From the NCBI GenBank assembly GCA_963853835.1, contig OY970834.1:20900365-20964364 (forward strand): 64,000 nt of DNA. The letters run 5' to 3'. Shown one piece after another: positions 22,541 to 33,539 of the stretch. The translations under genes were made by a program, and so were the position numbers. The stretch's first letter is position 1, and every line of letters starts with the position of its first letter. Source of the DNA: Calendula officinalis (lineage: Eukaryota > Streptophyta > Magnoliopsida > Asterales > Asteraceae). Below the pieces are notes generated by a model. The model worked only from the letters and a program-made list of their open reading frames with translations, had not been told where the DNA came from and ran no database searches.

Positions 22541-23290
22541 CATTCTCTAAAATATATTATAAACCCATAATTAATATTTTAGGCCTAGGATCCATATATC
22601 ACATTCTCGCCGCAAGGTTTGGGCACTTCCCGACGAGACATGCTATTTCTGGTAGGTAACATCCTTACTGATTGTATCAAGACTTGACACGATTCCTAGG
22701 GGTCGTAGAATCTTTAGACTTATAACTTATCACAACTTTGTACAATCTAATTGTACATTTATAAGTTAGTAATAAAGTCTAGTATGTTTATTCTACTCAA
22801 GTACTTTTTTTGCCGGGACTCCCGATTATCACCAAAGTAGATCATACCATCTAAGACAGTGCGATGCTCTGCGCTGGGACTTCCGATTATCACAGAACCT
22901 TACGCACCCTAACACTCTCAATGATTTGAATCCATATCTAAGGTTCTTTATCCTTACAATATGAATATCGTTTAACAAGTGATGTGTTCCATTAGGTGGA
23001 TAGTACTTAGATCTAAGATTTTCTTGGGTTTGTTTAAGTCTTAAACTAAACTTAAACCTTATTCCAATCTTAATCCTTGTTTAAAATATGTGACTTGTGA
23101 ATTCAAGAATTCAACAAGACATCCTTTTTAAACCTTAAGAACTTTCTTTATAACTTATAGTTTCAAGAATTTGCGCGTTTTATACGTATACCTAAAAACG
23201 AGGTGTACAAAACGTTTTACTAGGTTTTGTGGAAAAACCTTATCTAGAATAAAACTTACTTGTTTTATCTTTCTTGAAAAACTTAAAACT
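22541..23290 (-). other. D2 5' leader, truncated
   Basis: The minus strand is homologous to the D1 leader at 4850-5040, including the GTTCCATTAGGTGG junction and two copies of the GTGATAATCGGGAGTCCCG hairpin motif (22814-22832 and a variant at 22875-22893). It ends abruptly at 23290. The upstream leader, primer-binding site and 5' LTR are missing. Confidence 0.7.
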
Positions 23291-23295
23291 TATGT

Positions 23296-24095
23296 TAAAC
23301 TTTTGAGATTTTTGAGTATTTGATCCAGATGTGCTTGCAACTTCAGTATCAATCTTATTAGAGGAAGTAGAAGTTGTTTCCAAAGTTTTTAAAATATTAT
23401 ATTCAGAGTATGGAGTGACATTAAATAATACTTCAAAAGGTGGAACAGTTGACGTGTAATACTGATCTACATGGATTTCAGTATCAGAATTTTCTGTGAT
23501 AGGAAATTCAATACTGAGATCTTGTAATTCAGTATAGCACTTAGAGCAGATATAGGGACCAATAGGTTGAACTTGGTCTGAAATGTTTTTATCCTCTTCA
23601 TCTGAATCAGTTTAACAACTAGCTTCACAAAAAGCTTTTGATTTCACAAAATTAACAGGATTTATATGATTAAATTCTTCAAATAAATCAGCAAAATTAT
23701 TTGTAGTTTTAAACTGAGGATCCACACTAAGTGCAGCCCTCACATTGTTAGGAAATTGTTGATTTAAACATTTATTTAGCTTAATAGAGGCATTTCCCCA
23801 TGATTTACATTGTTTTTCAAATTTTTCTTTTTCTAGTTTATGTAAATGAGCTTTATCAGCTAATCTTTGATTAATGTCTTGTAAGTTTAAAAAAATCAAG
23901 TTCCTAATCTTTTAATCTTGCTAATTTATCTGAATTTTCAGTATTTACTTTTTCAAGTTGTAAGACTGTAAGTTTTAAAGCTTTTTCTCTCTGTACTAAA
24001 GTTTTAAGATCAACAATCATATACTCAAAAAAAAATTATTTTTCATTCAATGAATAAGTTTGAAAGGCACTCACCTTGTACAACTGAGTAGAATC
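23296..24095 (-). pseudogene. A2 coiled-coil region of the A-family ORF
   Basis: The minus strand is Lys/Glu/Leu-rich and helical (for example LADKAHLHKLEKEKFEKQC, LKLTVLQLEKVN), then Cys-containing SKCYTELQDLSIEFP and Ser/Thr-rich ASTSGSNTQKS. Gag ends at a TGA (24096) where the sister copy at about 26970 has Trp, so it originally read on from gag. Stops and one or two frameshifts break it. It joins in frame to 2815 across block D. Confidence 0.65.
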
Positions 24096-25328
24096 TCAAT
24101 CATTGTGGATACTCATTCTCTCAGCCTCTTTGTGATCTCTCTCAAAAGTGCTCTTCAAATCTTCTTCAGTGAAAGCCATAAAGGCTTTATTCTCAACCTC
24201 TTCCTCATCATCACTGAGGTCTTCATCCATCCAAGCCTCGGAATAAAGTGCCTGATGAGGTGCTCCATTTCCAGCAGCTCCCTTTCCCTTGCTTCTTGCC
24301 TTCAACTTCACATATTTGTCCCTATCCCGTTTAGCTCGGTATGCAATTTTGTCATTCTGATCAGTTTCAGAAGACTTAGTGTGACAGTTGGCAGCAATGT
24401 GACCAGGCTTTCCACACCTGTAGCATAGACCAGATCTGGGGTCAGTATTGGAAGAGCTAACACCAAGCCTTTTCTTTTTCAATTGATCCAACTTCATGGA
24501 CATGAGAGCCATTTGAGTTTCCAATTCTTCTGCCTCAGCATCCTCAAGATCACCTTCTGGCTCATCTGGCTCAGTGACAGTATAGGCATGTTTGACAATT
24601 AGGGCCATGCCAGTGGAGGTCTTGTCAGTCTTCTTCCAGTTGATCAGTCTAGAAGCATTGTTCTCTTCATGATTCAACATTAAGCCATACAATGTTTGAA
24701 GAGTGTACGACTCAATGTTATTAGCAGCATTGACAGAATTTTTCATATCAAGGAATTGTTGAGGAAGACTGTCCAGAAATTTTTGACAGAGTTCTCCCTC
24801 TTCCTTCCCAATTCCAACACTGATAAGATCATGAACAATGGTGTTGAATCTATTGTAAAGAGCAGTGAGATCTTCATTTGGATTAGTAATGAAGTTCTCA
24901 TACTTTCTTCTCATGTTGCTCTTTCTTTGCAACTTCACATTTGGTGTGCCTTCATAGGTGACTGTCAAGCTATCCCACATAGCTTTTGCAGTAGGAAACT
25001 TCATGATTGCATTCAGAATTTCTTTGGTAACTGCATTACCTATCACACTTTTGTCTCTTGAGTCTACACTGAACATTTGACGATCAGTATCAGTCCAAGT
25101 GTGTTTCAACTTAGGAATTGTTCTTGTGGATGCAGGAGCATTATGATCTGTAGCTGCAACAGGTTCAGTGGTCAGAGGAATGATGGGACCATCAGTCAGT
25201 ACAGTGAGCATTTCATCATGAATGGACTCAAGATACCATTGAGCTTTTAATTTCCATTGATAGAAATCTTTGCCATCAAAGATTGGCACTTCCTTTCCTG
25301 ACATCACTGGAGCAATGATTGTAGACAT
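24096..25328 (-). CDS. A2 copia gag, 410 codons, intact
   Basis: It starts MSTIIAPVMSGKEVPIFDGK and contains YQWKLKAQWYLESI, KEILNAIMKFPTAKAMWDSL and LYNRFNTIVHDLISVGIG, the order expected of a copia gag (UBN2-type) domain. A complete C-X2-C-X4-H-X4-C knuckle, CYRCGKPGHIAANC, is near 24425-24385. An acidic tail (DEDLSDDEEEVENKAFMAF) follows and then a stop. The ATG lies 85 bp downstream of the A2 primer-binding site. It is the only long retroelement ORF here with no stop, though the stop itself probably truncates a longer protein. Confidence 0.88.
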   Translation of the reverse strand: MSTIIAPVMSGKEVPIFDGKDFYQWKLKAQWYLESIHDEMLTVLTDGPIIPLTTEPVAATDHNAPASTRTIPKLKHTWTDTDRQMFSVDSRDKSVIGNAVTKEILNAIMKFPTAKAMWDSLTVTYEGTPNVKLQRKSNMRRKYENFITNPNEDLTALYNRFNTIVHDLISVGIGKEEGELCQKFLDSLPQQFLDMKNSVNAANNIESYTLQTLYGLMLNHEENNASRLINWKKTDKTSTGMALIVKHAYTVTEPDEPEGDLEDAEAEELETQMALMSMKLDQLKKKRLGVSSSNTDPRSGLCYRCGKPGHIAANCHTKSSETDQNDKIAYRAKRDRDKYVKLKARSKGKGAAGNGAPHQALYSEAWMDEDLSDDEEEVENKAFMAFTEEDLKSTFERDHKEAERMSIHND

Positions 25329-25412
25329 TCTGGTTTTTTATTTTTGGGAAGGGTAGGTATATGGAATGGCTGCCAGGGTAATAGATCGACTAAATAAGAA
25401 TTAATTTAGCCT

Positions 25413-25424
25413 GCTCTGATACCA
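25413..25424 (-). other. A2 primer-binding site
   Basis: The minus strand reads TGGTATCAGAGC, two bases inside the A2 LTR. Confidence 0.9.
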
Positions 25425-25426
25425 GT

Positions 25427-25925
25427 TGTTAGGTCACAACAACCCTGGATTAATTGTATAATTGATAGATTAATTAGACTTAAGACAATTAAAGTGATGA
25501 ACACAATATTAGAGTCAAATGTATAATTCCACTAAGTGTGGTATGCTGCGGAATAGCAATACCACTAATCAATTACAATATGTGTACAAGTGAAAGCGTA
25601 AATTGGTAAGTACTCCTTTGCCAAGTGATCTCTATTTATAGTGTTATAGAGATCTTACAAAAGGGGCAAAGAGTAATGAAAAGATTAAAAAGGAAAGTGA
25701 CCGAGATCAAAGGGATTTGATCTGGTCTGTTAAACATGGTAATGTTTAATTCAGTCCTTGTAATCAGTATTGGATGTCAATACTGAGTCCCAACACTGAG
25801 TCACCAATACTGTCTACTCAGTGTTGGACCAAGACTAAGCTAATTTATTCTACAAACTATTCTAAGCTAGTCTAGGTTGTCTTGTTATCTTGAGATCCCA
25901 AGGGGTAAGGCTTTTTGCCTCAACA
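25427..25925 (-). repeat. A2 5' LTR
   Basis: 499 bp, TG to CA, same family as the A1 LTRs but visibly more diverged from both than they are from each other. There is no polypurine tract on its high side (25926 on), so it is not the 3' LTR of the gag at 27.7-25.9 kb. It reads as the 5' LTR of an A2 copy inserted into A1. Confidence 0.88.
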
Positions 25926-27681
25926 CCAATAGATTTTAAAATACTATTTTTATCATTTTTAATAGCAGGATTTTCATCATTTTTTAACAGTCTTTTTAGG
26001 AGATGGGTCATTCTTATTCTTTTTATTTCGTAAAGATGTCTGATTTTGTTTAGCCTTCTTGTCTTTACCACTTGAAGATCCTGTTGAAGATGGTTTTTGT
26101 TTGTGATTATTTATTTTATAAAATAACAACTTTAACAGGTTCTTTGGATTCTTCAGTACATGAATGTGATGTTCCTGCAACTTCAGGATCATATATTACT
26201 TTTGGTTCAGAAGTTGTTGCATTTGTTTTTATTTTCAGAAAATCGAGTAGAATTAAATAACAAATGAAAAGGTGGAACTGCAGAAGTATCACACTGAGGT
26301 TCAATGGGTTCAGTGCTGGAATTCTCTTTTTCAGGAAATTCAATCCTGAGCTCCTGAAGTTTTGTATAGCACTTAGAACAGATGGAGGGACCAATAGGTT
26401 GAGATTGGTCTAAAATAGTTTTTAACCTCTTCATCTGAGACAGTTTGACACCCAACATCACAAAAAAATTTAGATTTAACAAATTTAATTGGATTCATGT
26501 CTGAAAATACTTCAAATAATCTAGCAAAATTATTTCTTTTTTTAAGCTGAGGATCAACACCAAGTGCAGCCCTCACATTTTCAGGAAATTATTGGTTTAA
26601 ATATTTATTGAGTTTCATTGAAGCATTTCCCCAATTTTACACTGTTTTTCAAATTTTTCTTTTTCAAGTTTATGTAAATGAGCTTTATCAGATAATCTTT
26701 AGTTCATTTCCTATAGATTTAAAAAATCTAGTTCTAAATCTTTTAATTTTGCTAATTTATCTAAATTTTCATTATTTACCTTTTCAAGTTGTAAAATTGT
26801 TAATTTTAAAGCTTTTTCTTTCTGCACTAAAGTTTTAAGATCAACAATCATATACTCAAAAAAAATTTCTTTTTCATTCAATGAATAAGTTTGAAAGGCA
26901 CTCACCTTGTACAACTGAGTGGAATACCAATCACTGTGGACACTCATCCTCTCAGCCTCTTTGAGGTCTCTCCGAAAAGTGCTCTTCAAATCTTCTTCAG
27001 TGAAAGCCATAAAGGCTTTGTTCTCCACTTCTTCCTCATCATCATTGAGGTCTTAATCTATCCAGGCCTCAGAGTAAAATGCCTGATGAGGTGCTCCATT
27101 CACAACAACTCCCTTTCCCTTGCTTCTTGCCTTTAACTTCACATACTTGTCCCTATACCATTTAGCACGGTATGCAATTTTGTCATTCTGGCCAGATTCA
27201 GAAGACTTAGTTTGACAGTTGGCAGCAATATGACCAGGCTTTCCACACCTGTAGCACAGACTAGATCTTGAGTCAGTATTGGAAGAGCTAACACCAAGCT
27301 TCTTCTTCTTTAGTTGATCAAGCTTCATGGACATGAGAGCCATTTGGGGTTCCAGCTCTTCTGCCTCAGCATCATCAAGATCACCTTCTGGCTCATCTAA
27401 CTCAGTGACAGTATAGGCATGTTGCACTGAGGTAGCAGGTTTGACAATCAGGTCCATGTCAGTGGAAGTCTTGTCAGTCTTCTTCCAGTTGAGCAGTCTG
27501 ACAGCATTGTTCTCTTCATGATTCAACATTAAGACCTACAAGATTTGAAGAGTGTATGTCTCACTATTGTTAACAGCATTGACAGAATTTGTCATGTCAA
27601 GGAATTGTTGAGGAAGAATGTCCAGAAATTTTTGACAGAGTTCTCCCTCTTCCTTCACAATTCCAACACTGATAAGATCAT
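25926..27681 (-). pseudogene. A1 copia gag and coiled-coil ORF, 5' truncated
   Basis: Colinear with A2 24840-23330. It includes LMLNHEENNAVRLLNWKKTD, the knuckle CYRCGKPGHIAANC near 27255-27215, ENKAFMAFTEEDLKSTFRRD, then the coiled coil. The first 160 or so codons are missing, replaced by block C and a short filler. Stops (27053; E to stop) and frameshifts (near 26700 and 26400) break it. At 25926 the A2 LTR interrupts it. Confidence 0.8.
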
Positions 27682-27718
27682 GAAGAACATTTCAATAACT
27701 ATCAACATTTTGATTTGA

Positions 27719-30399
27719 TGTAAGGACCGGGTCCAAATACCCGCCAATCAAACTGTCAACATTTCAATAACTATCTAATTACAATTAACCATTCAAATCC
27801 GATAACGACAATACAAAAGATAACAAATGAGCCAAGATCTCACTACCAACAATGTCTATGGATACAAACCAACTAACTACAATCAAAATAAAAACTACCC
27901 AACTCCCGCTTACCTAAATATATATCAGAAGTAGATCTTCTAAACCACTTATCAACTTCAAGATGCTATCTACTTTCCCTTATCTTTTCCTGTAAAATGT
28001 TTATCCACTGAACGGGTAAGCTACAACGAGCTTAGTGAGTTCATAAAGCACAAAATAATACTAGCATTATATACAAAACAAAAGAATAAAGCATATAAAT
28101 AATATAAAATAATTCAGGGAATTCACATTATAGCAAGAACAAGTCAATACATAACTCACCGAGAAACTTTGCAACTTAACACGAGACTTACCGAAAATCT
28201 GATATGCCGAGTATCGACTCCTCTCCGGGATCAACGAGACTAACTGGATGACTGACACTGAGAATACAACTTCATTGCAAGAATCAACAAGAGTTCGCCA
28301 GATAATAAACATATTCGAGAACCAATCACCAAATCAATAATCAATGGGTATCATCACGAAATCACCGTAACCGACAGACAATACCACATCATGAATCAAC
28401 GAGATCTCAATACAATCCAAACGAATCAAAGTGCGTCATTCCCCCTTAGGCCATTAGGGAATGAGGCCGATGAAGGTGATCATGGCACCCCTAAATGAGT
28501 CCATGACCCAGCTTCACCACCACGGTCCATACCGCTCCTCCACCAGGTACTCCGGCGACCACCGCTCAACATATTACACAAAGTAATACTCAAGCCGCCG
28601 TGGGTCCTCACGAAACGAAATCATCTCTCAAGGAATTCATACGGGTAACTCACATTCGATATCAAACGGAATATTAACAAAGACAAACTCCAAGAGACCG
28701 GAACAAGAGGATTATCATAACCCGAATCAATATCAAATGAATCTCATACAAGGACAATCAAACCGAGACGCAACCCAAGGAATTCATAAGACTAGAATCG
28801 TGTCAAGCGAGACATTACAAGGATATTCCAACAATCAAGAGTTTATTAATGAATCAATCTTCGCTTAATCATAATGTATTTCTATTGCTTTGAATATATT
28901 ATGAAACCAAATATTACAAACATAACATACCACAAATAATTCCTATATTCTTACAATTCAATGCACATATCATGAGTTTATTAATGAATCAATCTTCGCT
29001 TAATCATAATATATTCAAAGCAATAGAAATACAAATTCAATGTTCTAAGCATCGCATATATGATAATAGTAAACCAAATAACAAATAAACACATAGCATT
29101 TAGATATATAACTACTAGTATACAGTTGTACATAGATGAGCTCACAGTGTTGTTTAATCTGGCGTGAAGTCAAACCGAAAGCCTCAATTAGATATAGAGT
29201 TTCTAAAGTGTAGAAACTTGTCACAATCTCCCAATATGCTCTATATAACCCCTGGAGTATACATACAAAATTTCATAAGCAAATATTATCGTTTACCCTA
29301 TCTATACTCTTTTCAATTGACCATTTTACATGTTAATCCATTATACAGCCCTCTGTTTATGCTCAGTTATGACCTACTTAAACTCCGAATTATCCAATGA
29401 AATTTTGAGGGTTTAAGGTAATCTTTAATAGGTTTTCAATGCCCCTGACCTCATATTTTTCTTATTTCTCTGTGATTTTATATACATTTTACAATACAGC
29501 AACATCATGCTGTCAGAATTCAGCTCGACAGAACTGTACAAAATGCGATTTTCACCTACCTTAGAGCCAAAATGTATTTTTATGACCAACAGACGAAACA
29601 AAGAAGACATCAATACCGTTCAGATGCCGCTGGATTCATCCCTAAACGATTTTTCTACAATTTTCTATGATTTTTATAAAACAGTGCAGAATCATGATTT
29701 TCAAACACGAAAATTGTTCATTCTTACAATTAACCAAAGATTTTAGCTATATAACTTGATATCCAAAATAACTTAATCATAATAGCATAATATTAGAAGA
29801 TTTTTAACAGAATTTTTACCCTAATTTCATGGGTGTTTGAAATCAAATGAAAAACCTAGTTAAGAATGAAGATATACCTTTGAAATCTTCAATAATCTTA
29901 TAAGATTTCATAAATTTCTTCTTGAAATCAACCATGCAAGATATTCTTCAAGTTTCCAGAAGTTTAGAGAGGTTTTGGGGAAGAAATGAGGAAGAAAATG
30001 AGAAATTTCGTGGGTTTTGGGGGTTAAATCCGAGTTGGGTCGGGTTTGACCCGGTTTGGTATCCATTTTGACTACTAAACACTTAAAACCCCATAACTTT
30101 TCGCTCGGACCTTCTTTTTTGATGAGGTTTTCGCCTACGCGTTCGTAAAGAAATTATCTATAATCCTTAATAAAAAAATTTCAGAAAACATTTCCCAAAA
30201 ATGACGTTTTTTATATACCATATCTTAAGCATTTAAGCCAAATTACTTATTTAGATATCATTTGATCATAAATGCTCTTTTTAATCATTTTATACTTATC
30301 ATATTTACCATATTTATACAAAACACAACTAGAGCATATAATTTAAGTTAATTAAGCGTAAATATATATTTTTGGGGAAATGAAAACACTTATGTTACA
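27719..30399 (-). repeat. C LTR copy 1
   Basis: 2681 bp, plus strand TGTAAGGACC to TTATGTTACA. It is nearly identical to copy 2 at 33540-36161 apart from a 60-bp insertion at 28841-28900. It contains a GC-richer island (28440-28570) with the inverted pair CATTCCC / GGGAATG. Confidence 0.88.
28841..28900. repeat. 60-bp templated insertion in C LTR copy 1
   Basis: Absent from LTR copy 2. Its first 35 bp are a direct copy of 28976-29010, and its last 25 or so bp are an inverted copy of the next segment (29009-29033). It looks like replication template switching. Confidence 0.75.
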
Positions 30400-30415
30400 G
30401 TTGCCTCCTTTAAAG
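30400..30415 (-). other. C polypurine tract
   Basis: The minus strand reads CTTTAAAGGAGGCAAC directly before TGTAACA, preceded by CGGGGACGAAATT, the usual gypsy context. Confidence 0.75.
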
Positions 30416-32160
30416 AATTTCGTCCCCGAAATTATGTCGACTTAAACAAAGTAGCATATGAAATACGTTCACCCAACGGATAACTTCAATCTTACTTAAT
30501 CCCCCAAAGGGGCCAAAACTCATATTATTGTAATTCCTCCATTGATACCATGGTCAAAATCATACACTTATTTTATATGTAAAATCTAGACTACCTTTTT
30601 TTGACCAATTCACATATAACAAAATTATTTCTCAAACAGGTCAAAACCATACTAATTTAAAATTTATTATTTAACTAGCTACATTCTAACCAAACCAATA
30701 CCCATATAATGACAGATTCATGTTTAACCGATCATTCCTTAAAACGGGTCAAATTCATAATCTTATCATAAAATTTTAACAATTCACTTAACAAATATGG
30801 TATTCATATTTTTCGCACATTACCCGTGATTAGTCGGCATTCCTTCATCTAAAGTTCACCACATGCTCATTTGCATCACACTCTTACCCTACGCCAATCT
30901 CATTTCAATTTCTTGAACATCGTTAAACTATTCATTAGTATTATAATAAACCATAATCTATAAAATCAACTCGCTTAGTAGTTAACCAATAGACATATCT
31001 AATCAGTAATTGCAATCCAAGACTTAGTCACCAAAAAGTATAGTTTCTTCATAATCCTTACTTATAGTCATGTCCATCAACCTCGAATTTTGTGCTACTC
31101 CTTATACACTTTTCTCAAACTACTAATCATAAATATCTATAATCGGTTATTGAACACTTCCCCTCTATTAATAAATTTGTTCCCAAACTATTCCTCAGAA
31201 TGAATCAAATTTTTATGACATTTAACAAATTTTCAATTTATACTATTTTCAAAGTCAAATTTGGGTTTCATAAACATGGTCAAAACTTCGTACCAACCAA
31301 TTTCTCGCTCTATATGCATAGCCAAAACTTTATACTGATTCTAGTTCAATTTAACTAATTATCCCTTGAAGACTCAACCTCTTATCATGGTCATAGTCAA
31401 CAATCACGCAATGACCAATTTGAATTAGTTCCTTAATTACCATATTCAACACACAAACCTACAATTTCAGTTATAAGCAAATTGCAATTTAACCATCATT
31501 ATAGAATTCATACTAGTCAAATTCCAGTTTAGTCAACATCTACTATCATGATTAAAGTCAAACCTCATATTATGACTAATCTTACAATAGTTCCTAGATC
31601 ATCCAACTTTTTACACTTCAACATTCTTTTAGTCTTATTATTCTCGGGTTTCAAGTTTCAGCTCATCGCCTATCTAACTCGTCGAGGATAACAATATCAT
31701 CTCCGTATACAATACCCATTCTACATCATTAATGCATTTACGGGAAAAGAATTACCACTTACAAGGACCAATTCTTTCGTTAATTATCCATTCTACTTTT
31801 ACCTTACACATACTCGTATTATTCTCTTTTCAACCAAAGTTCGATCCATTTTCTCAAAACACATAAGGTGATCCTTATACTTCAATGTCTAATCCATTCC
31901 AATAATAATATTCAAGATTTGCTAATTCTATAAACACTAAATCAATATGGAATTTGTGATTACAAATTTCACAACTTAAATCCCTATACTCATTGTGGCC
32001 AATAGAGTTTCACTACTCACAACATCAATATATCTCAGATTCATCATCGGATAAGAAAACAATGCTAAAGACCAAACAAATTCTAATGGCACACAAGGAA
32101 TCAATTTTCATAATTAAACAATCTACAAACGATTAGAGCATTAACAAGAAATGTACCAAT
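30416..32160 (-). other. C internal noncoding stretch
   Basis: AT-rich DNA with many short CATGGTCAAA-like repeats and no readable gag, protease, RT or integrase on either strand. The polyprotein expected here is absent or beyond recognition, so C looks non-autonomous. Confidence 0.5.
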
Positions 32161-32176
32161 TTTGACGTTAACATCT

Positions 32177-33130
32177 TCATAGGCTTCCTCGGAAGTGATT
32201 TGAACACACAACCTCTTGTCTTAGGAACCTCCTCCTTTTTGGTTGAAGTATCCGCCCTAGAAGACTGATGAACCAAGGCTTTACTTTCGGTGGCTTGTTT
32301 AGAAAGAGTGGAGTGTTGACACCTTTGGTACCCCAACATTCCGCAAGAGTAATAATTGTATCCTTGAACAGACAGCTAGACTTTATATGTCCGTCGTCAC
32401 CACAACCACAACACTTCAAGGTTCACGATAATTCTCACATCGTCATGATGATTTCTACTACACTGTCGACATTTACATGAAGCATCCGACTACAAAATTA
32501 TCAAAGTTATGCACGTAATATATTATTTTCACATAAACCTTACTTATATCTGATTTGAAGAGAACTGAGACTGAACGGGCAGGGAAAATACATTGTTCCA
32601 TTATATGACATTTAATTTCAGGAGTCAACACTCCACATGGATTCAACTTATGCTCACACTTCCAAGCATCCTGTACAGCTTTCGCGAACAAAGGAATATC
32701 GCAGTTGCCAACAAAATCTTAATTTTCGTACCTAAACCTTCAACAAACATTTGTACTTTCTTTACTCCATTTGGGATGAACTTTGTGGCAAACTGTGCCC
32801 CCCGATTAAACACCATTCATGTTCGCCTAACAACAATGATCCTAATCTAATTTCCAAGAATTATTTCTCAAGCCTTATTCTCATATCATTAGGACAACAT
32901 TTTTCGAGAGTACGAACTCTAAACGATTCCCAAAACATATGATCCTCTTCTTCCTTGCTTAAGATTTGACATGAATTATTCATGAAGTCAATGCCTTTAC
33001 TTTTCTGTGTTTTCGATACACAACAATGCCTCCACAGGATCAGGCACACCTGTAAATTCAGTAGCTTCACTTCTACGAAAAGTTTTAATGATGTCACACC
33101 AAATTTCTCAATTGAAGATTCAATCACCAC
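32177..33130 (-). pseudogene. C gag remnant with zinc knuckle
   Basis: Minus-strand blocks include a gag-like helix (SKEEEDHMFWESFRVRTLEK, about 32960-32900) and a complete knuckle CCGCGDDGHIKSSC near 32418-32377 (C-X2-C-X4-H-X4-C). Frames shift several times between. Similarity to gypsy gags is judged by eye only. Confidence 0.5.
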
Positions 33131-33524
33131 TTTATTCTCCAGATTATTTTCTCTCCTTTTCTATGTTATTCAAACATAGAACGAACTGCATTCACAACTC
33201 TACTCATCAATCTCTCTTCACAACCAACACTTGTTCCTCTTCCATTTGACTAAATGGTTTCATACCTTAAGTTAAGCATGAAGTTCCTCTCATTCAGAAA
33301 CCCCATGATCACGATTACTACTTCTTTGATCCATTATTTACTGAAATTTAAGTCCACACAATTAAGTCATTAATCATACAATTTCCTATTGTTTACCCCT
33401 TACCCACATTCTAGACTTAACCTATGGTTTGTATCCATCCTAAACCCATAATCTATACATTACACCATCAACACCTAAGTTTGAGTCTAAGTACCGCCAC
33501 GATACCTAGTTCACTCAAACTAAT

Positions 33525-33536
33525 GCTCTGATACCA
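33525..33536 (-). other. C primer-binding site
   Basis: The minus strand reads TGGTATCAGAGC, three bases from LTR copy 2. Confidence 0.88.
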
Positions 33537-33539
33537 TAT

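Larger units (their letters stand above)
2816..23290. mobile_element. Block D: copia elements D1 (+) and D2 (-) back to back, with gypsy element E inside
   Basis: The block interrupts the distal A-family ORF. TATGT occurs on both sides (2811-2815 and 23291-23295), and the A-family reading frame is continuous across the junction. The left border is a normal LTR terminus (TGAAGG). The right border (AAAACT) is not an LTR end; it lies inside the D2 leader. D1 stops at 7225 where the D2 LTR starts. The likely history is D1 insertion, D2 insertion into D1, then a deletion that removed the D2 5' LTR and the D1 distal half. This is inference. Confidence 0.72.

Noticed and set aside
29507..29746. 79-codon ORF present in both C LTRs (also 35269-35508)
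   Set aside because: Sequence identity comes from the LTRs being recent copies; the protein has no domain and lies inside LTR DNA.
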